From Burkholderia thailandensis E264 (GTDB taxonomy: Bacteria; Pseudomonadota; Gammaproteobacteria; Burkholderiales; Burkholderiaceae), in NCBI RefSeq assembly GCF_000012365.1, contig NC_007650.1:2108001-2172000 (forward strand): DNA of 64,000 bases. The letters are read 5' to 3'. The position numbers and the translations under genes were made by a program. Position 1 is the stretch's first letter, and every line of letters starts with the position of its first letter. The notes under the pieces were generated by a model that did no database searches, was not told where the DNA came from, and worked only from the letters and a program-made list of their open reading frames with translations. Below are positions 1 through 8,926 of this stretch, piece after piece.

Positions 1-353
1 CAGAACTCGACGATGCGCGCGATCTTCCCGTTCGCCACGGTGAAGAACGAAATCGCCCGCGCGCGCTGGACGCCGTCCGTGACCGACACGTCCGACACGG
101 CCTCGCACGCGTCGCCGATCACGCGGCCGATCGTAAACGTCCACGGCCCGTGCGCCGGATACTCGCCATTGAGCAGCGCGAAGTTTCGGGCTCCGCGAAT
201 GCGCTCGTTCGATTGCGGCCACTCGAGCACGAAGTCGTCCGCGAGCACGGCCGCGACCGCGTGAAAATCGTTCGTGCCCATCAAGCGCCAGAACTCGCGC
301 ACCACGCCGGCAGCCGTTTCGAGGTTCGGATTCATTTCGATGTCCGTATTCAT
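1..353 (-). CDS. SnoaL-like / NTF2-fold protein (3' end outside the window)
   Basis: The reverse strand reads open from an ATG at 353 to the window edge, giving about 117 residues that begin MNTDIEMNPNLETA. The order is a helix-rich start (VVREFWRLMGTNDFHAVAAV), then LADDFVLEWPQS and a YPAHGPWTF segment. It ends FFTVANGKIARIVEF, the 'xGKI..' strand typical of SnoaL-like/NTF2-fold proteins. Members act as small isomerases, cyclases or hydratases or simply bind ligand, so no substrate can be named. The C-terminus (probably 10-20 residues) lies outside the window. A second ATG seven codons in could also be the start. Confidence 0.75.
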   Translation of the reverse strand, partial: MNTDIEMNPNLETAAGVVREFWRLMGTNDFHAVAAVLADDFVLEWPQSNERIRGARNFALLNGEYPAHGPWTFTIGRVIGDACEAVSDVSVTDGVQRARAISFFTVANGKIARIVEF

Positions 354-522
354 ATTCACCGCCGCATTCTCGCGAGCGCCGCCGCTTCGCTCGTGCGCGC
401 ACGCATGCATGCACGCATGCACATGTGTCGCGCAATTCGCATGAGACGTGCGTCCCTCGCCGCGCATGCCGACTCAAGACCGACGTCTCACGCCGCGCGT
501 CGGCCGCGGATCGCCGCGCGCA

Positions 523-1518
523 TCACTCCTGGACGCTCGCGCCGTTGCGCCGCCTCAACTGCACGACGTCGCGCAACGGCGGTGCGCCGAACAGCCGGCT
601 GTATTCGCGGCTGAACTGCGACGGGCTGTCGTACCCGACCCTGAGCGCAACCGAGCCGACGTCGCCGTGCTGGCCGAGCAGCAGCCGGCGCGCCTCGTGC
701 AGCCGCAACTGTTTCTGATACTGGAGCGGGCTCAGCGTCGTCACGTGCTTGAAGTGATGATGCAGCGACGACACGCTCATGTTCACCTGCTGCGCGAGCG
801 TCTCTACCCGGAGCGGCTCCGCGTAGTGATCGCGAAGCCATTCGATCGCGCGCGCGATCCGGTACGTCTGGCTGCCCGCGACCGCGATGTGCCGCAGCCG
901 CGCGCCCTGCCCGCTCGTCAACAGCCGGTACAGCAGCTCCTTTTCGATCAGCGGCGCGAGGATCGGAATATCGGCTGGAGTATCGAGCAATCGCACGAGC
1001 CGCAGCGCCGCGTCGAAGAGCGGCTCGGACAGCGCGCCGACGACGATCCCCTCGCCCGTCGGCACCGCGTCCGGCGGCGGCATCCGCATCTCGGCCGCGA
1101 GTTCGGCGATGCGCTGCACGTCGAGCGCGATCTTCACGCACAGATACGGCGCATCGGCCGACGCGCGCGTGACCTGCGACAGCATCGGCAGATCGACCGA
1201 CGTGACGAGGCACTGCTGATGATCGTATTCGTACGCCTGCCCGGCGACCGTCACCCGCTTCGCGCCCTGCGCGGCGAACACGAACGCGGCGCGCGTGACG
1301 CTGCAGCCGAGGTCGACGGGCGACGAGCAGCGAAAGAACGACAGCGCGGGAATCGCGCTCGGGTGCGCGCCGTCGGCGGGCGCGAAGCGGCCGATCAGCG
1401 CGGCGAGCTCGCGGCGCGCGGCCTCGCGCGGCGCGAGTGGCGGCAGCCGCGCGTCGGGCCGGGGCGACGCCGCGTGCGCGGCCGATTCGGGTGGGGTATA
1501 GCGCTGATCCATCGGCAA
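523..1518 (-). CDS. AraC-family transcriptional regulator (AraC_N type)
   Basis: This is a 331-residue cytoplasmic regulator. Residues about 40-195 look like the AraC-type N-terminal cupin-like domain (ALSFFRCSSPVDLGCSVTRA, then KRVTVAGQAYEYDHQQCLV and VTSVDLPMLSQV). Residues about 220-310 carry two helix-turn-helix motifs: LAQQVNMSVSSLHHHFKHV, and VALRVGYDSPSQFSREYSRL followed by FG. It is transcribed away from iorAB, with 190 bp between the two start codons. That gap contains a 13-bp direct repeat with a 21-bp period, the usual layout of an AraC-type operator, so regulation of iorAB and itself is likely (inference). The start could be the ATG at 1518 or at 1512. The inducer is not visible from sequence. 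Confidence 0.9.
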   Translation of the reverse strand: MPMDQRYTPPESAAHAASPRPDARLPPLAPREAARRELAALIGRFAPADGAHPSAIPALSFFRCSSPVDLGCSVTRAAFVFAAQGAKRVTVAGQAYEYDHQQCLVTSVDLPMLSQVTRASADAPYLCVKIALDVQRIAELAAEMRMPPPDAVPTGEGIVVGALSEPLFDAALRLVRLLDTPADIPILAPLIEKELLYRLLTSGQGARLRHIAVAGSQTYRIARAIEWLRDHYAEPLRVETLAQQVNMSVSSLHHHFKHVTTLSPLQYQKQLRLHEARRLLLGQHGDVGSVALRVGYDSPSQFSREYSRLFGAPPLRDVVQLRRRNGASVQE

Positions 1519-1592
1519 TGAGCGAGCGTCGGTGTCGTGATCGTAGCAGGCGCGGATACGGGCGACGCGGCGGCCGCCCGTGGCCCTCGGGA

Positions 1593-1626
1593 TTTGCAGG
1601 ATTGTTCAATATTTTTGCAGGATTGT
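1593..1626. promoter_or_regulatory. Direct repeat, probable AraC-type operator for iorAB
   Basis: TTTGCAGGATTGT occurs exactly at 1593-1605 and again at 1614-1626, a 21-bp period or two helical turns. It lies between the divergent araC-type gene and iorA, in an AT-richer patch about 83 bp before the iorA start. AraC proteins bind such tandem half-sites; the assignment to this regulator is inferred from position. Confidence 0.6.
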
Positions 1627-1708
1627 GTAAACGCAGCGGCGGTCCGTCCCTCACACTGCCGGCTATCACCCGGCGCCAAGTCCGGGCATTCCCCCACGGA
1701 GATTGTCC

Positions 1709-2170
1709 ATGTCTACCTCGTTTGTGCTGAACGGCAAGAACCTGACGCTGGACGCCGATCCCGCGATGCCGCTCCTCTGGGCGATCCGCGAGGACGCGGG
1801 CCTGCACGGCACGAAGTTCGGCTGCGGCGCGGCGCAGTGCGGCGCGTGCACCGTGCATCTCGAAGGCCAGGCGGTGCGCTCGTGCGTGCTGCCGCTCGCG
1901 GCCGTCGCCGGCAAGCGCGTGACGACGATCGAAGGGCTCGCCAGCAAGCCCGCGAAGGCCGTCCAGGCCGCATGGATCAAGCTGCAGGTGCCGCAGTGCG
2001 GCTACTGCCAGTCCGGCCAGATCATGTCGGCGACCGCGCTCCTCGAACAGAACCCGGCGCCCACCGACGCCGACATCGACGCCGCGATGAACGGCAACAT
2101 CTGCCGTTGCGCGACCTACACCCGAATCCGCGCCGCGATTCACGAAGCGGCCGCCACCCTGAAGGCCTGA
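1709..2170 (+). CDS. iorA: Isoquinoline 1-oxidoreductase-type small subunit, 2x[2Fe-2S]
   Basis: This 153-residue electron-transfer subunit belongs to a xanthine dehydrogenase-family molybdenum hydroxylase. The N-terminal plant-ferredoxin fold has Cys39, Cys44, Cys47 and Cys59 ([13 protein letters not shown]...SC). The C-terminal helical domain has Cys97, Cys100, Cys132 and Cys134 (QCGYCQSG...NICRCATY). Together they hold two [2Fe-2S] clusters. No FAD domain is encoded nearby, as in the two-subunit IorAB type that passes electrons to a cytochrome or other acceptor. The ATG at 1709 follows an ACGGAG ribosome site; an in-frame TTG six bases earlier is less likely. Its stop is 2 bp before iorB, so the pair is co-translated. 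The substrate is inferred only as an N-heterocycle or aldehyde. Confidence 0.92.
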   Translation: MSTSFVLNGKNLTLDADPAMPLLWAIREDAGLHGTKFGCGAAQCGACTVHLEGQAVRSCVLPLAAVAGKRVTTIEGLASKPAKAVQAAWIKLQVPQCGYCQSGQIMSATALLEQNPAPTDADIDAAMNGNICRCATYTRIRAAIHEAAATLKA

Positions 2171-2172
2171 CG

Positions 2173-4401
2173 ATGACGACCGACCTCGATCTCCCGAATG
2201 CGGCGCGCGCGTCCCGCCGCACGTTCCTGAAGGCCGCCGGCGCCGCCGCGGCCGTCGGCCTCACGATCGGCTTCGAATGGCGCGACGCGAGCCGCCCGGC
2301 GCTCGCCGCGACCGCCCCCGCGGCCGACGCGGGCTCAGCCGGCGCGTTCGCGCCGAACGCATTCCTGCGCGTCGCGCCGGACAACAGCGTGACCGTGATC
2401 GCGAAGCACGTCGAGATGGGCCAGGGCGCGTACACCGGCATCGCGACGATCGTCGCCGAGGAGCTGGATGCGAACTGGCGCGACGTGCGCGTCGAGAGCG
2501 CGCCCGCCGACGCATCGCGTTACGCGAACCTGCAGTTCGGCAAGCTGCAGGGCACGGGCGGCAGCTCGGCGATGGCGAACTCGTGGACGCAGTTGCGCGA
2601 GGCGGGCGCGAAGGCTCGCGCGATGCTCGTGTCGGCGGCCGCCGCGCAATGGAACGTGCCCGCCGCTGAACTGACGACCGGCGACGGCATCGTGCGACAT
2701 GCGGCGAGCGGGCGCGAGGCGACCTACGGCTCGCTCGCCGCGGCCGCAGCCGCGCTGCCCGTGCCGGACAAGGTCACGCTGAAGTCGCCGCGCGACTTCC
2801 GCCTGATCGGCAAGCCGGTGCCGCGCGTCGACGCGCTCGCGAAATCCAACGGCACCGCGCAGTTCACGATCGACGTGACGATGCCCGGCATGCTCGTCGC
2901 GCTGCTGCAGCGCCCGCCCGTGTTCGGCGGCAAGGTGAAGTCGTTCGACGCGGCCGCGGCGAAGGCGGTGCCAGGCGTCGTGTCGGTCGTGCAGGTCGAG
3001 CGCGGCGTCGCGGTCGTCGCGAAGGGATTCTGGGCCGCGAAGCAGGGCCGCGACGCGCTGAAGGTCGAATGGGACGATTCGGGCGCGGAGAAGCGCAGCT
3101 CCGACGCGATCATGCGCGAGTACCGGCAGCTCGCCGAGCGGCCGGGCGCATCCGCGCGCCGCGACGGCGACGTCGACCACGCGCTCGCCGGCGCGGCGCG
3201 GCGGATCTCCGCGTCGTACGAGTTTCCGTACCTCGCGCACGCGCCGATGGAGCCGCTCGACGCGGTCGTGAAGCTCACGGCCGACAGCTGCGAGATCTGG
3301 GCGGGCGACCAGTTCCAGACGATCGACCAGGGCAACGCGGCGCGCGTCGCGGGGCTCGATCCGTCGAAGGTCAAGATCCACACGCTGTATGCGGGCGGCA
3401 GCTTCGGCCGGCGCGCGAACGCGTGGTCGGACTACGTCGTCGAGGCCGTGTCGATCGCGAAGGCGCTCGGCGCGAACGGCACGCCCGTCAAGCTGCAATG
3501 GACGCGCGAGGACGACATCCACGGCGGCCTCTACCGGCCGATGTACTTCCACAAGCTCGACGCGGCGCTCACGAAGGACGGCAAGCTCGTCGGCTGGCGG
3601 CACCGCATCGTCGGCCAGTCGATCCTCGCCGGCACGCCGTTCGAGCCGGTGATGGTGAAGAACGGGATCGACCAGACGTCGGTCGAGGGCGCGGCGAACC
3701 TGCCGTATGCGGTGCCGAACGTGTCGGTCGAGCTCACGACGACGCAGTCCGCCGTGCCGGTGCTGTGGTGGCGCGTCGTCGGCAGCTCGCACACCGCGTA
3801 TGCGGTCGAGGCGTTCGTCGACGAGGCCGCCCACGCGGCGGGCAAGGACCCGTACCTGTTCCGCCGCGACCTGCTCGCGCACGCGCCGCGCCTGAGGGCC
3901 GTGCTCGAGCTCGCCGCAGAAAAGGCGGGCTGGGAACCGGGCAAGCCGCTGCCGAAGGGCCGCGGGCGCGGGATCGCGGTTGCCGAGGCGTTCAAGAGCT
4001 ACGTCGCGCAGGTCGCGGAGGTGTCGGTCGACGAGCATGGCGGCGTGAAGGTCGAGCGCGTCGTCTGCGCGGTCGACTGCGGGACCGCGATCAATCCGGA
4101 CATCGTCGCCGCGCAGATGGAGGGCGGCATCGGCTTCGGGCTCGGCGCGGTGCTGCACGGCGCGATCACGCTGAAGGACGGCAAGGTCGAGCAGAACAAC
4201 TTCGACGGCTACCGTGTGCTGCGGATCGCCGAGATGCCGAAGGTCGAGGTGCACATCGTGCCGTCGGGCGAGGCGCCGACGGGGGTCGGCGAGCCCGGCG
4301 TCGCGCCGATCGGCCCGGCCGTCGCGAACGCGATCTTCGCGGCGACGGGCAAGCGGCACTACGCGCTGCCGTTCCCGGCCGCCGGAGAAACGACGGCTTG
4401 A
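2173..4401 (+). CDS. iorB: Isoquinoline 1-oxidoreductase-type large subunit, molybdenum-binding
   Basis: This 742-residue Mo-cofactor subunit is the partner of the upstream 2Fe-2S protein. It opens with a twin-arginine signal ([16 protein letters not shown], residues about 13-28), so the complex is probably exported folded to the periplasm, with the small subunit carried along. The aldehyde-oxidase/xanthine-dehydrogenase fold follows: [19 protein letters not shown], then [23 protein letters not shown] and [10 protein letters not shown]. Near the C-terminus is [13 protein letters not shown] (about residue 706), which carries the conserved catalytic Glu of the family. The start ATG lies 2 bp after the iorA stop. 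Length fits the single-chain IorB type rather than the longer XdhB. Confidence 0.92.
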   Translation: MTTDLDLPNAARASRRTFLKAAGAAAAVGLTIGFEWRDASRPALAATAPAADAGSAGAFAPNAFLRVAPDNSVTVIAKHVEMGQGAYTGIATIVAEELDANWRDVRVESAPADASRYANLQFGKLQGTGGSSAMANSWTQLREAGAKARAMLVSAAAAQWNVPAAELTTGDGIVRHAASGREATYGSLAAAAAALPVPDKVTLKSPRDFRLIGKPVPRVDALAKSNGTAQFTIDVTMPGMLVALLQRPPVFGGKVKSFDAAAAKAVPGVVSVVQVERGVAVVAKGFWAAKQGRDALKVEWDDSGAEKRSSDAIMREYRQLAERPGASARRDGDVDHALAGAARRISASYEFPYLAHAPMEPLDAVVKLTADSCEIWAGDQFQTIDQGNAARVAGLDPSKVKIHTLYAGGSFGRRANAWSDYVVEAVSIAKALGANGTPVKLQWTREDDIHGGLYRPMYFHKLDAALTKDGKLVGWRHRIVGQSILAGTPFEPVMVKNGIDQTSVEGAANLPYAVPNVSVELTTTQSAVPVLWWRVVGSSHTAYAVEAFVDEAAHAAGKDPYLFRRDLLAHAPRLRAVLELAAEKAGWEPGKPLPKGRGRGIAVAEAFKSYVAQVAEVSVDEHGGVKVERVVCAVDCGTAINPDIVAAQMEGGIGFGLGAVLHGAITLKDGKVEQNNFDGYRVLRIAEMPKVEVHIVPSGEAPTGVGEPGVAPIGPAVANAIFAATGKRHYALPFPAAGETTA

Positions 4402-4955
4402 CGGGCGGACTGGTGCGGCCGGCGCGCGTCGTCGGCCGCCGTCCGCCATGCTTGCCGGCCCGCGCGAAACCGGCGAAGCGCCTCGCCAGACGGGGCGTCC
4501 CGGACAGGGCGTCCGGAACCCGTCGCCCTCCACGCGCCGCGGCGGACAAGCCCGTCCCAACGGGACGGGCCGAACCGGCCCCCCGCACGGATCGTTCCCG
4601 CCGCCCCTCGCATCCCGCAGAAGGAAGCGCGTCGCGCCCGCCTTCGCCGCGGCGGCCGAACCCGTCCGTTCGCCCGCCCCAATTCCTCCCCTCGCACGTT
4701 ACGTCGCCGGTCGCCCGGACGTAACACGAACGCCCGTGCTACGTAACACACCTTCAACCGGTTTCAGATTGTTACAGATCAGGCGCTGCCACAAGCGATT
4801 GCCGCTCGCGAGAAAACGCTTTCGATTCATGCACTTGAACCATAAAAAAGACCTTTCGCAACGTTTGCCTGCTGCATCGCGCCAACCTGGCCCGACACTT
4901 GCAGTAATGCTCGTCGTGTCGTTCGCCCATCCATCTGCGAATCGCGAGGATCATC
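4402..4955. other. Intergenic region upstream of the orphan winged-helix gene
   Basis: The first 280 bases are GC-rich with no convincing gene. From about 4690 the base composition changes and the sequence looks regulatory. ACGTAACAC is present at 4719-4727 and again at 4741-4749, and an inverted relative, ACGTTACGT, lies at 4696-4704. A further GTTAC stands near 4771. The 22-bp offset between direct copies places them on the same DNA face. No other structure is evident. Confidence 0.5.
4719..4749. promoter_or_regulatory. Tandem ACGTAACAC boxes, candidate operator
   Basis: Two identical 9-mers lie 22 bp apart about 210 bp upstream of the orphan winged-helix gene, and an inverted related 9-mer (ACGTTACGT) sits 15 bp before the first. 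OmpR-type winged-helix proteins often bind direct repeats, so autoregulation is plausible, but this is inference from spacing alone. Confidence 0.4.
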
Positions 4956-5417
4956 ATGGATTGCAAGTATCTGTACATCGACAACATCAAAATCAACTTT
5001 GTCCGCCGCGTCATCGAGATCGATGGCGAAGCGATCAGCCTGACCCCGCGCGAGTTCGACGTCGTCGAATTCCTGCTCGACAACATGAACAAGGTCGTGT
5101 CGCGCCAGGCGATCCAGGAAGCCGTGTGGGGCCGCGAGCTCGCGGTGTCCTCGCGCACGCTCGACACGCACGTGTCGCGCATCCGCTCGAAGCTCGGCCT
5201 CGATTTCGACAAGAACATGCGGATCATTCCGATCTACTCGATCGGCTACCGGCTCGTGCTGTTCGGCGCGGCGACGACGCGCGTCGAGCAGCACGACGAG
5301 CAGCACGCAGTGCACGCCGACGCGCCTCGCCTCGCCGCCGATGCGGCCGTGCCGGCCGCGCCGCTCGCGCGCCCGTCCGCCGCGCCGCACGTCGAGCGCT
5401 TCGCCGAATACCACTGA
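4956..5417 (+). CDS. Orphan OmpR/PhoB-type winged-helix protein without receiver domain
   Basis: This 153-residue protein has residues about 5-100 matching the Trans_reg_C DNA-binding domain of OmpR-family response regulators: ISLTPREFDVVEFLLDNMNK, VVSRQAIQEAVWG, SRTLDTHVSRIRSKLGL and IIPIYSIGYRLVL. No receiver domain precedes it. The ATG is well placed after a GAGGATCATC region, and no longer open frame exists upstream. A 45-residue Ala/Pro/His-rich tail of low complexity follows. The protein therefore cannot be controlled by Asp phosphorylation in the usual way. No kinase lies next to it. The target genes are unknown; the repeated GTAAC boxes upstream could be its own sites. Confidence 0.85.
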   Translation: MDCKYLYIDNIKINFVRRVIEIDGEAISLTPREFDVVEFLLDNMNKVVSRQAIQEAVWGRELAVSSRTLDTHVSRIRSKLGLDFDKNMRIIPIYSIGYRLVLFGAATTRVEQHDEQHAVHADAPRLAADAAVPAAPLARPSAAPHVERFAEYH

Positions 5418-5426
5418 GCGGCCCGC

Positions 5427-5460
5427 GCCGCCGCGCAAACGGGTTCGTGCGCGCGGCGGC
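5427..5460. terminator. Hairpin between convergent genes
   Basis: GCCGCCGCGC at 5427-5436 pairs perfectly with GCGCGGCGGC at 5451-5460, giving a 10-bp stem with a 14-nt loop. It lies between the winged-helix stop (5417) and the asparagine synthetase stop (5461) and can serve both directions. No U-tract follows, so termination would be weak or factor-assisted. Confidence 0.5.
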
Positions 5461-7431
5461 CTACTCGGCGCGCTGCCGCTCGAGCCACGCCTGGAACATC
5501 AGCACCGTCCAGAGCGGATGCTGCCAGTTCATCCGGCCCGACTGGTGCTGCCGCCACAGCCGCTCGACGCGCGTCGCGTCGAGATAGCCTTCGTCGCGCA
5601 GGCGCGCGGGGCGCAGCAGCTCCGCCGCCCAGTCGCTCAGCTCGCCGCGCAGCCACGCGCCGACGGGCGCGCAGAAGCCCTGCTTCGGCCGGTCGATCAG
5701 CGGCCGCGGCACGTAGCGGTACAGCAGCTTGCGCAGCAGCCACTTGTCCTGCCCGTCCGGGATGCGCAGCGCCTCGGGCAGCCGCCACGCGAACTCGACG
5801 ACGCGATGATCGAGAAACGGCATCCGCGTCTCGAGGCTCACCGCCATCGCCGCGCGATCGACCTTCGTCAGGATGTCGGTCGGCAGATACGTGAGCGTGT
5901 CGACGGCCATCGCCTGCTCGGCGAACGACAGCCCGGCGGGCCAAGCGCCCGGCGTGTCGATCAGCGTCTGCGGCTCGTGCCCCGCGAGCGTGAAGCGCTC
6001 CGGATGGTGGACCGACGACATCAGCAGCCGATACAGCGATGCGCGGCTGTCCGCCGTCATCACGTTCGCGAGCTTGTGCAGGCGATCGCCGACGCGCGGC
6101 GACGCGTCGCGCTGCGCGGCCGCGCTCCACGCGCCCTGCACGAGCGCGGCGATCTGATCGGCATGGTCGGGCCGCAGCGCGTGCAGCGCGGCCGCGATCC
6201 GCATCCGCACCGCGGCCGGCACGCGGCGCAGCCGCCCCCATAAGCGCGGCGTCAGGAAATAGCGCGTGTAGCCGCCGAACAGTTCGTCACCGCCGTCGCC
6301 CGACAGGCTCACCTTCACGTGGCGGCGCGTGAGCTCGGAGACGAGCAGCGTCGGAATCTGCGACGAATCGGCGAACGGCTCGTCGTAGACGCTCGGCATG
6401 CGCGGGACCGTCGCGAGCACGTCGGACGGCTTCACGTAGAGCTCGGTGTGCGACGTGCCGAGATGCCGCGCAACCGCCTTCGCATAGCCAGCCTCGTCGT
6501 AGCCCGCCTCGTGGAAGCCGATCGTAAACGTCTGCACCGGCTGCGCGGTCTGCGTCTGCATCAGCGCGACGATCACCGACGAATCGACGCCCCCCGACAG
6601 GAACGCGCCAAGCGGCACGTCGGCGACCGACTGCTCGGCGATCGCATCGCGCAACACGTGATCGAGCTGCGCGACGGCGGCGTTCGCGTCGCCGTCGAAC
6701 GGATTCGCGCGGCCCGCCGCGATCACGCGGTCGAGCGACCAGTAGCGGCGCGGCGCGGGCTCGTCGCCCAAGCCCTCGTGCTGCACGTAGGTGCCGGGCG
6801 GCAGCTTGCGGATGCCTTCGTAGATCGTGTACGGCGCGGGCACGCTCGCGTGGCGCAGATACAAACACAGCGCGTTGCGGTCGATCGGATGCGCGCCGAA
6901 GCCCGGAAAGCGCCGCAGCGCCTTCAGCTCGGAGCCGAACACGAACGAGCCGCCGATGCGGCCGTAATAGAGCGGCTTCTCGCCGATGCGATCGCGCGCG
7001 AGCGTGAGCACGCGCGATTCGCGGTTCCACAGCGCGAGCGCGAACATTCCGACCGCCTTTTGCAGCGCGCGATCGATGCCCCACGCGGAGAACGCCGCGA
7101 GCAACACTTCGCTATCCGAATGACCTCGCCACTCGGGCGCGCGATGCTCGCGCTCGAGCTCGCGGCGCAACTCGCGAAAGTTGTAGATCTCGCCGTTGAA
7201 CGTCATCGCGTAGCGACCGCACGCGGACGGCATCGGCTGATGTCCATGCTCGGACAAATCGACGATCGACAGGCGCCGATGGCCGAGCGCGACGCCCGCA
7301 TCGGGATCGATCCACAAACCGGTATCGTCCGGGCCGCGATGCGCGAGACTGTCCGTCATTCGCGCGAGGGTCGCCCGGGCCGTCTCCGGTGCGCATGCGA
7401 CAGGGCCAACGAAGCCGCTGATTCCGCACAT
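5461..7431 (-). CDS. asnB: Asparagine synthetase, glutamine-hydrolysing
   Basis: This 656-residue class II amidotransferase makes asparagine from aspartate, ATP and glutamine. Mature Cys2 (MCGISGFVG) is the glutaminase nucleophile, followed by the Ntn-hydrolase domain (SLAHRGPDDTG, RLSIVDLSEHGHQPM, TFNGEIYNFRELRRELE). The synthetase domain has the PP-loop pyrophosphatase motif LSGGVDSSVIVALM near residue 279 and SLSGDGGDELFGGY further on. Length and order match AsnB. Relatives also amidate sugar or peptide precursors in surface polysaccharide and secondary-metabolite loci, but none is adjacent here. It lies 217 bp downstream of a LuxR-type gene on the same strand; co-regulation is possible but not shown. 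Confidence 0.93.
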   Translation of the reverse strand: MCGISGFVGPVACAPETARATLARMTDSLAHRGPDDTGLWIDPDAGVALGHRRLSIVDLSEHGHQPMPSACGRYAMTFNGEIYNFRELRRELEREHRAPEWRGHSDSEVLLAAFSAWGIDRALQKAVGMFALALWNRESRVLTLARDRIGEKPLYYGRIGGSFVFGSELKALRRFPGFGAHPIDRNALCLYLRHASVPAPYTIYEGIRKLPPGTYVQHEGLGDEPAPRRYWSLDRVIAAGRANPFDGDANAAVAQLDHVLRDAIAEQSVADVPLGAFLSGGVDSSVIVALMQTQTAQPVQTFTIGFHEAGYDEAGYAKAVARHLGTSHTELYVKPSDVLATVPRMPSVYDEPFADSSQIPTLLVSELTRRHVKVSLSGDGGDELFGGYTRYFLTPRLWGRLRRVPAAVRMRIAAALHALRPDHADQIAALVQGAWSAAAQRDASPRVGDRLHKLANVMTADSRASLYRLLMSSVHHPERFTLAGHEPQTLIDTPGAWPAGLSFAEQAMAVDTLTYLPTDILTKVDRAAMAVSLETRMPFLDHRVVEFAWRLPEALRIPDGQDKWLLRKLLYRYVPRPLIDRPKQGFCAPVGAWLRGELSDWAAELLRPARLRDEGYLDATRVERLWRQHQSGRMNWQHPLWTVLMFQAWLERQRAE

Positions 7432-7648
7432 GACGAATTTCTCGTTCGAATGGTGAAAGGGTATGGCCTGACGGACGGCCGGCGCCCGTCGGTTGGGCGC
7501 ATATTACGAAGAAAATATTCGTCAATTATTCCGGCTTGCAGCGGTCATTTTTTTACAGTGAAAAATTAATTCGCTCGTAAGCGGTTTTGTATACGATGCG
7601 CCGGTCTGTTGCGCCGCGTCATCCAACTTGCATGCGATGCGCGCATCG

Positions 7649-8473
7649 TCAGCCGCGCAAGCGTCGCGCCGCGAGATACGCGAGCTGCGCACGGTTGCGC
7701 GCATTGAAGCGCTTCTCGAGCATGCGGATCTGCGCGCCGACGCGATGCAGCGACGTGCCGAGCGCGTTCGCGATTTCCTGATCGGACAGGCCGTGCACGA
7801 GCCGCTCGAGCACCGCCGCTTCGTCGCGCTCGAGCACGATCGCGCGCGCGCCGCCGACGCGCGCATCGAGATGCGGCTGCGCGGCGCGATGCACGTCGAG
7901 GCTCAATGCGAGCGCGCAGCCGATCACGCGATCGTCGAGCGAACCGTCGTGCGCCTCCGACGCGAGGCTCACCGCGACGCGCAAATCGAGATGCGGCACC
8001 GGCCAGCAGAAGATCACGCCGCTGTGCATTGCATGCGCACGCAACGAATTCACGAGCGCATGCATGCGCCGCTCGCCCGTGCGGCGCGCATGCGCGTCGA
8101 GCTCGTCGAGCCGCCACGCGATCGGCGTGACGCCTTGCCGCCATTCGGCGAAGCGCGGATCGACTTCGAACAGCCGGCCCTCGACGTACGCGCGCAAGAA
8201 CGACACGGGCGCGAAATCGCGCAGCAGATACGCGGCGAGCATCTGCTGGCCGATCAGCTCGAACGCGCCGTAGCAGAGCGTCGTGAAGCCGGCCGCGCGC
8301 AAGCGCGCGTCGCAGTGCGCGACGTCGAACGCCGCGCGGCGCGGCCCATCCGGCGATGCGGCGAACGACGAAACGGGAGGATGCGCGTCGTGCTGTGCGA
8401 ATCCGCCACGCGATGCGGCGAGCTCGGCATGCGAGAACCATTCGATGCGCGGAGCGCTGTCAGCAATTGTCAT
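7649..8473 (-). CDS. LuxR-type regulator, orphan (first of a divergent pair)
   Basis: The C-terminal 60 residues form a LuxR/FixJ helix-turn-helix (VLERDEAAVLERLVHGLSDQ, EIANALGTSLHRVGAQIRML, EKRF). The N-terminal 190 residues resemble an autoinducer-binding fold in outline (GFTTLCYGAFELIGQQMLAA; FCWPVPHLDLRVAVSLAS), but I cannot confirm ligand residues. No luxI-type synthase lies in the window. The ATG at 8473 gives 274 residues and has no good ribosome site; an in-frame TTG at 8533 would add 20 residues. It is divergent from a second LuxR-type gene of similar architecture, which suggests an old duplication. Asparagine synthetase follows on the same strand. Confidence 0.8.
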   Translation of the reverse strand: MTIADSAPRIEWFSHAELAASRGGFAQHDAHPPVSSFAASPDGPRRAAFDVAHCDARLRAAGFTTLCYGAFELIGQQMLAAYLLRDFAPVSFLRAYVEGRLFEVDPRFAEWRQGVTPIAWRLDELDAHARRTGERRMHALVNSLRAHAMHSGVIFCWPVPHLDLRVAVSLASEAHDGSLDDRVIGCALALSLDVHRAAQPHLDARVGGARAIVLERDEAAVLERLVHGLSDQEIANALGTSLHRVGAQIRMLEKRFNARNRAQLAYLAARRLRG

Positions 8474-8674
8474 GGAGGGGAAAGCCGGCTTCTTGTGTTC
8501 GCGATGCTGTTGCGCAGGAACCCCGACAAGCAAGTGGTCTTTGATCCGCGCTTTCGTGTGGCTGCCGAGCGCGGTTAGTATTACAAGATATTACGCGCAA
8601 GCGCGCGGCTTTGTACAATGCCTACGCTCGCGATTCGGGCGCGACGCGCGACGTCTCGGTGCCGGATGCGAACG

Positions 8675-8724
8675 CGCGTTTGCAACATGCGCGTCGGCGA
8701 CATGCGCGTTTGCAACATGCGCGC
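8675..8724. repeat. Short tandem repeat in the luxR-luxR divergent region
   Basis: GCGCGTTTGCAACATGCGCG occurs twice within 50 bases, separated by a TCGGCGACAT step. It is built of the same 15-bp unit, with small changes, that forms the array at about 19937-19996. It lies about 200 bp before the second luxR-type start. Confidence 0.6.
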
Positions 8725-8926
8725 GAATGCCGCTGTCGACGATGCACGCGGCGGAACGCACCCGCACCGCAGACGCCGCAAGCGCGAACGCGCACGTCAC
8801 CGGTCACTCGCGCCGCGAGCAGGAAGGCCGCGTACGCGTCCGTCACGAGCGCGCACGTTGCGATCGCACACCGCGTCCGTCCGTTCGATCGAGCGGCGCC
8901 GGACCTACGCCGCGAGGTTTTTCGTT

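Noticed and set aside
401..424. GCATGCAC-type short repeat upstream of the partial SnoaL-like gene
   Set aside because: Only about two and a half imperfect units; too short to call.
488..2143. Long reverse-strand open frame overlapping araC and iorA
   Set aside because: Arg/Ala-rich shadow produced by high GC; it overlaps two well-supported genes in other frames and has no domain pattern.
8474..8926. lux box between the two LuxR-type genes
   Set aside because: No 18-20-bp dyad of lux-box form was seen.
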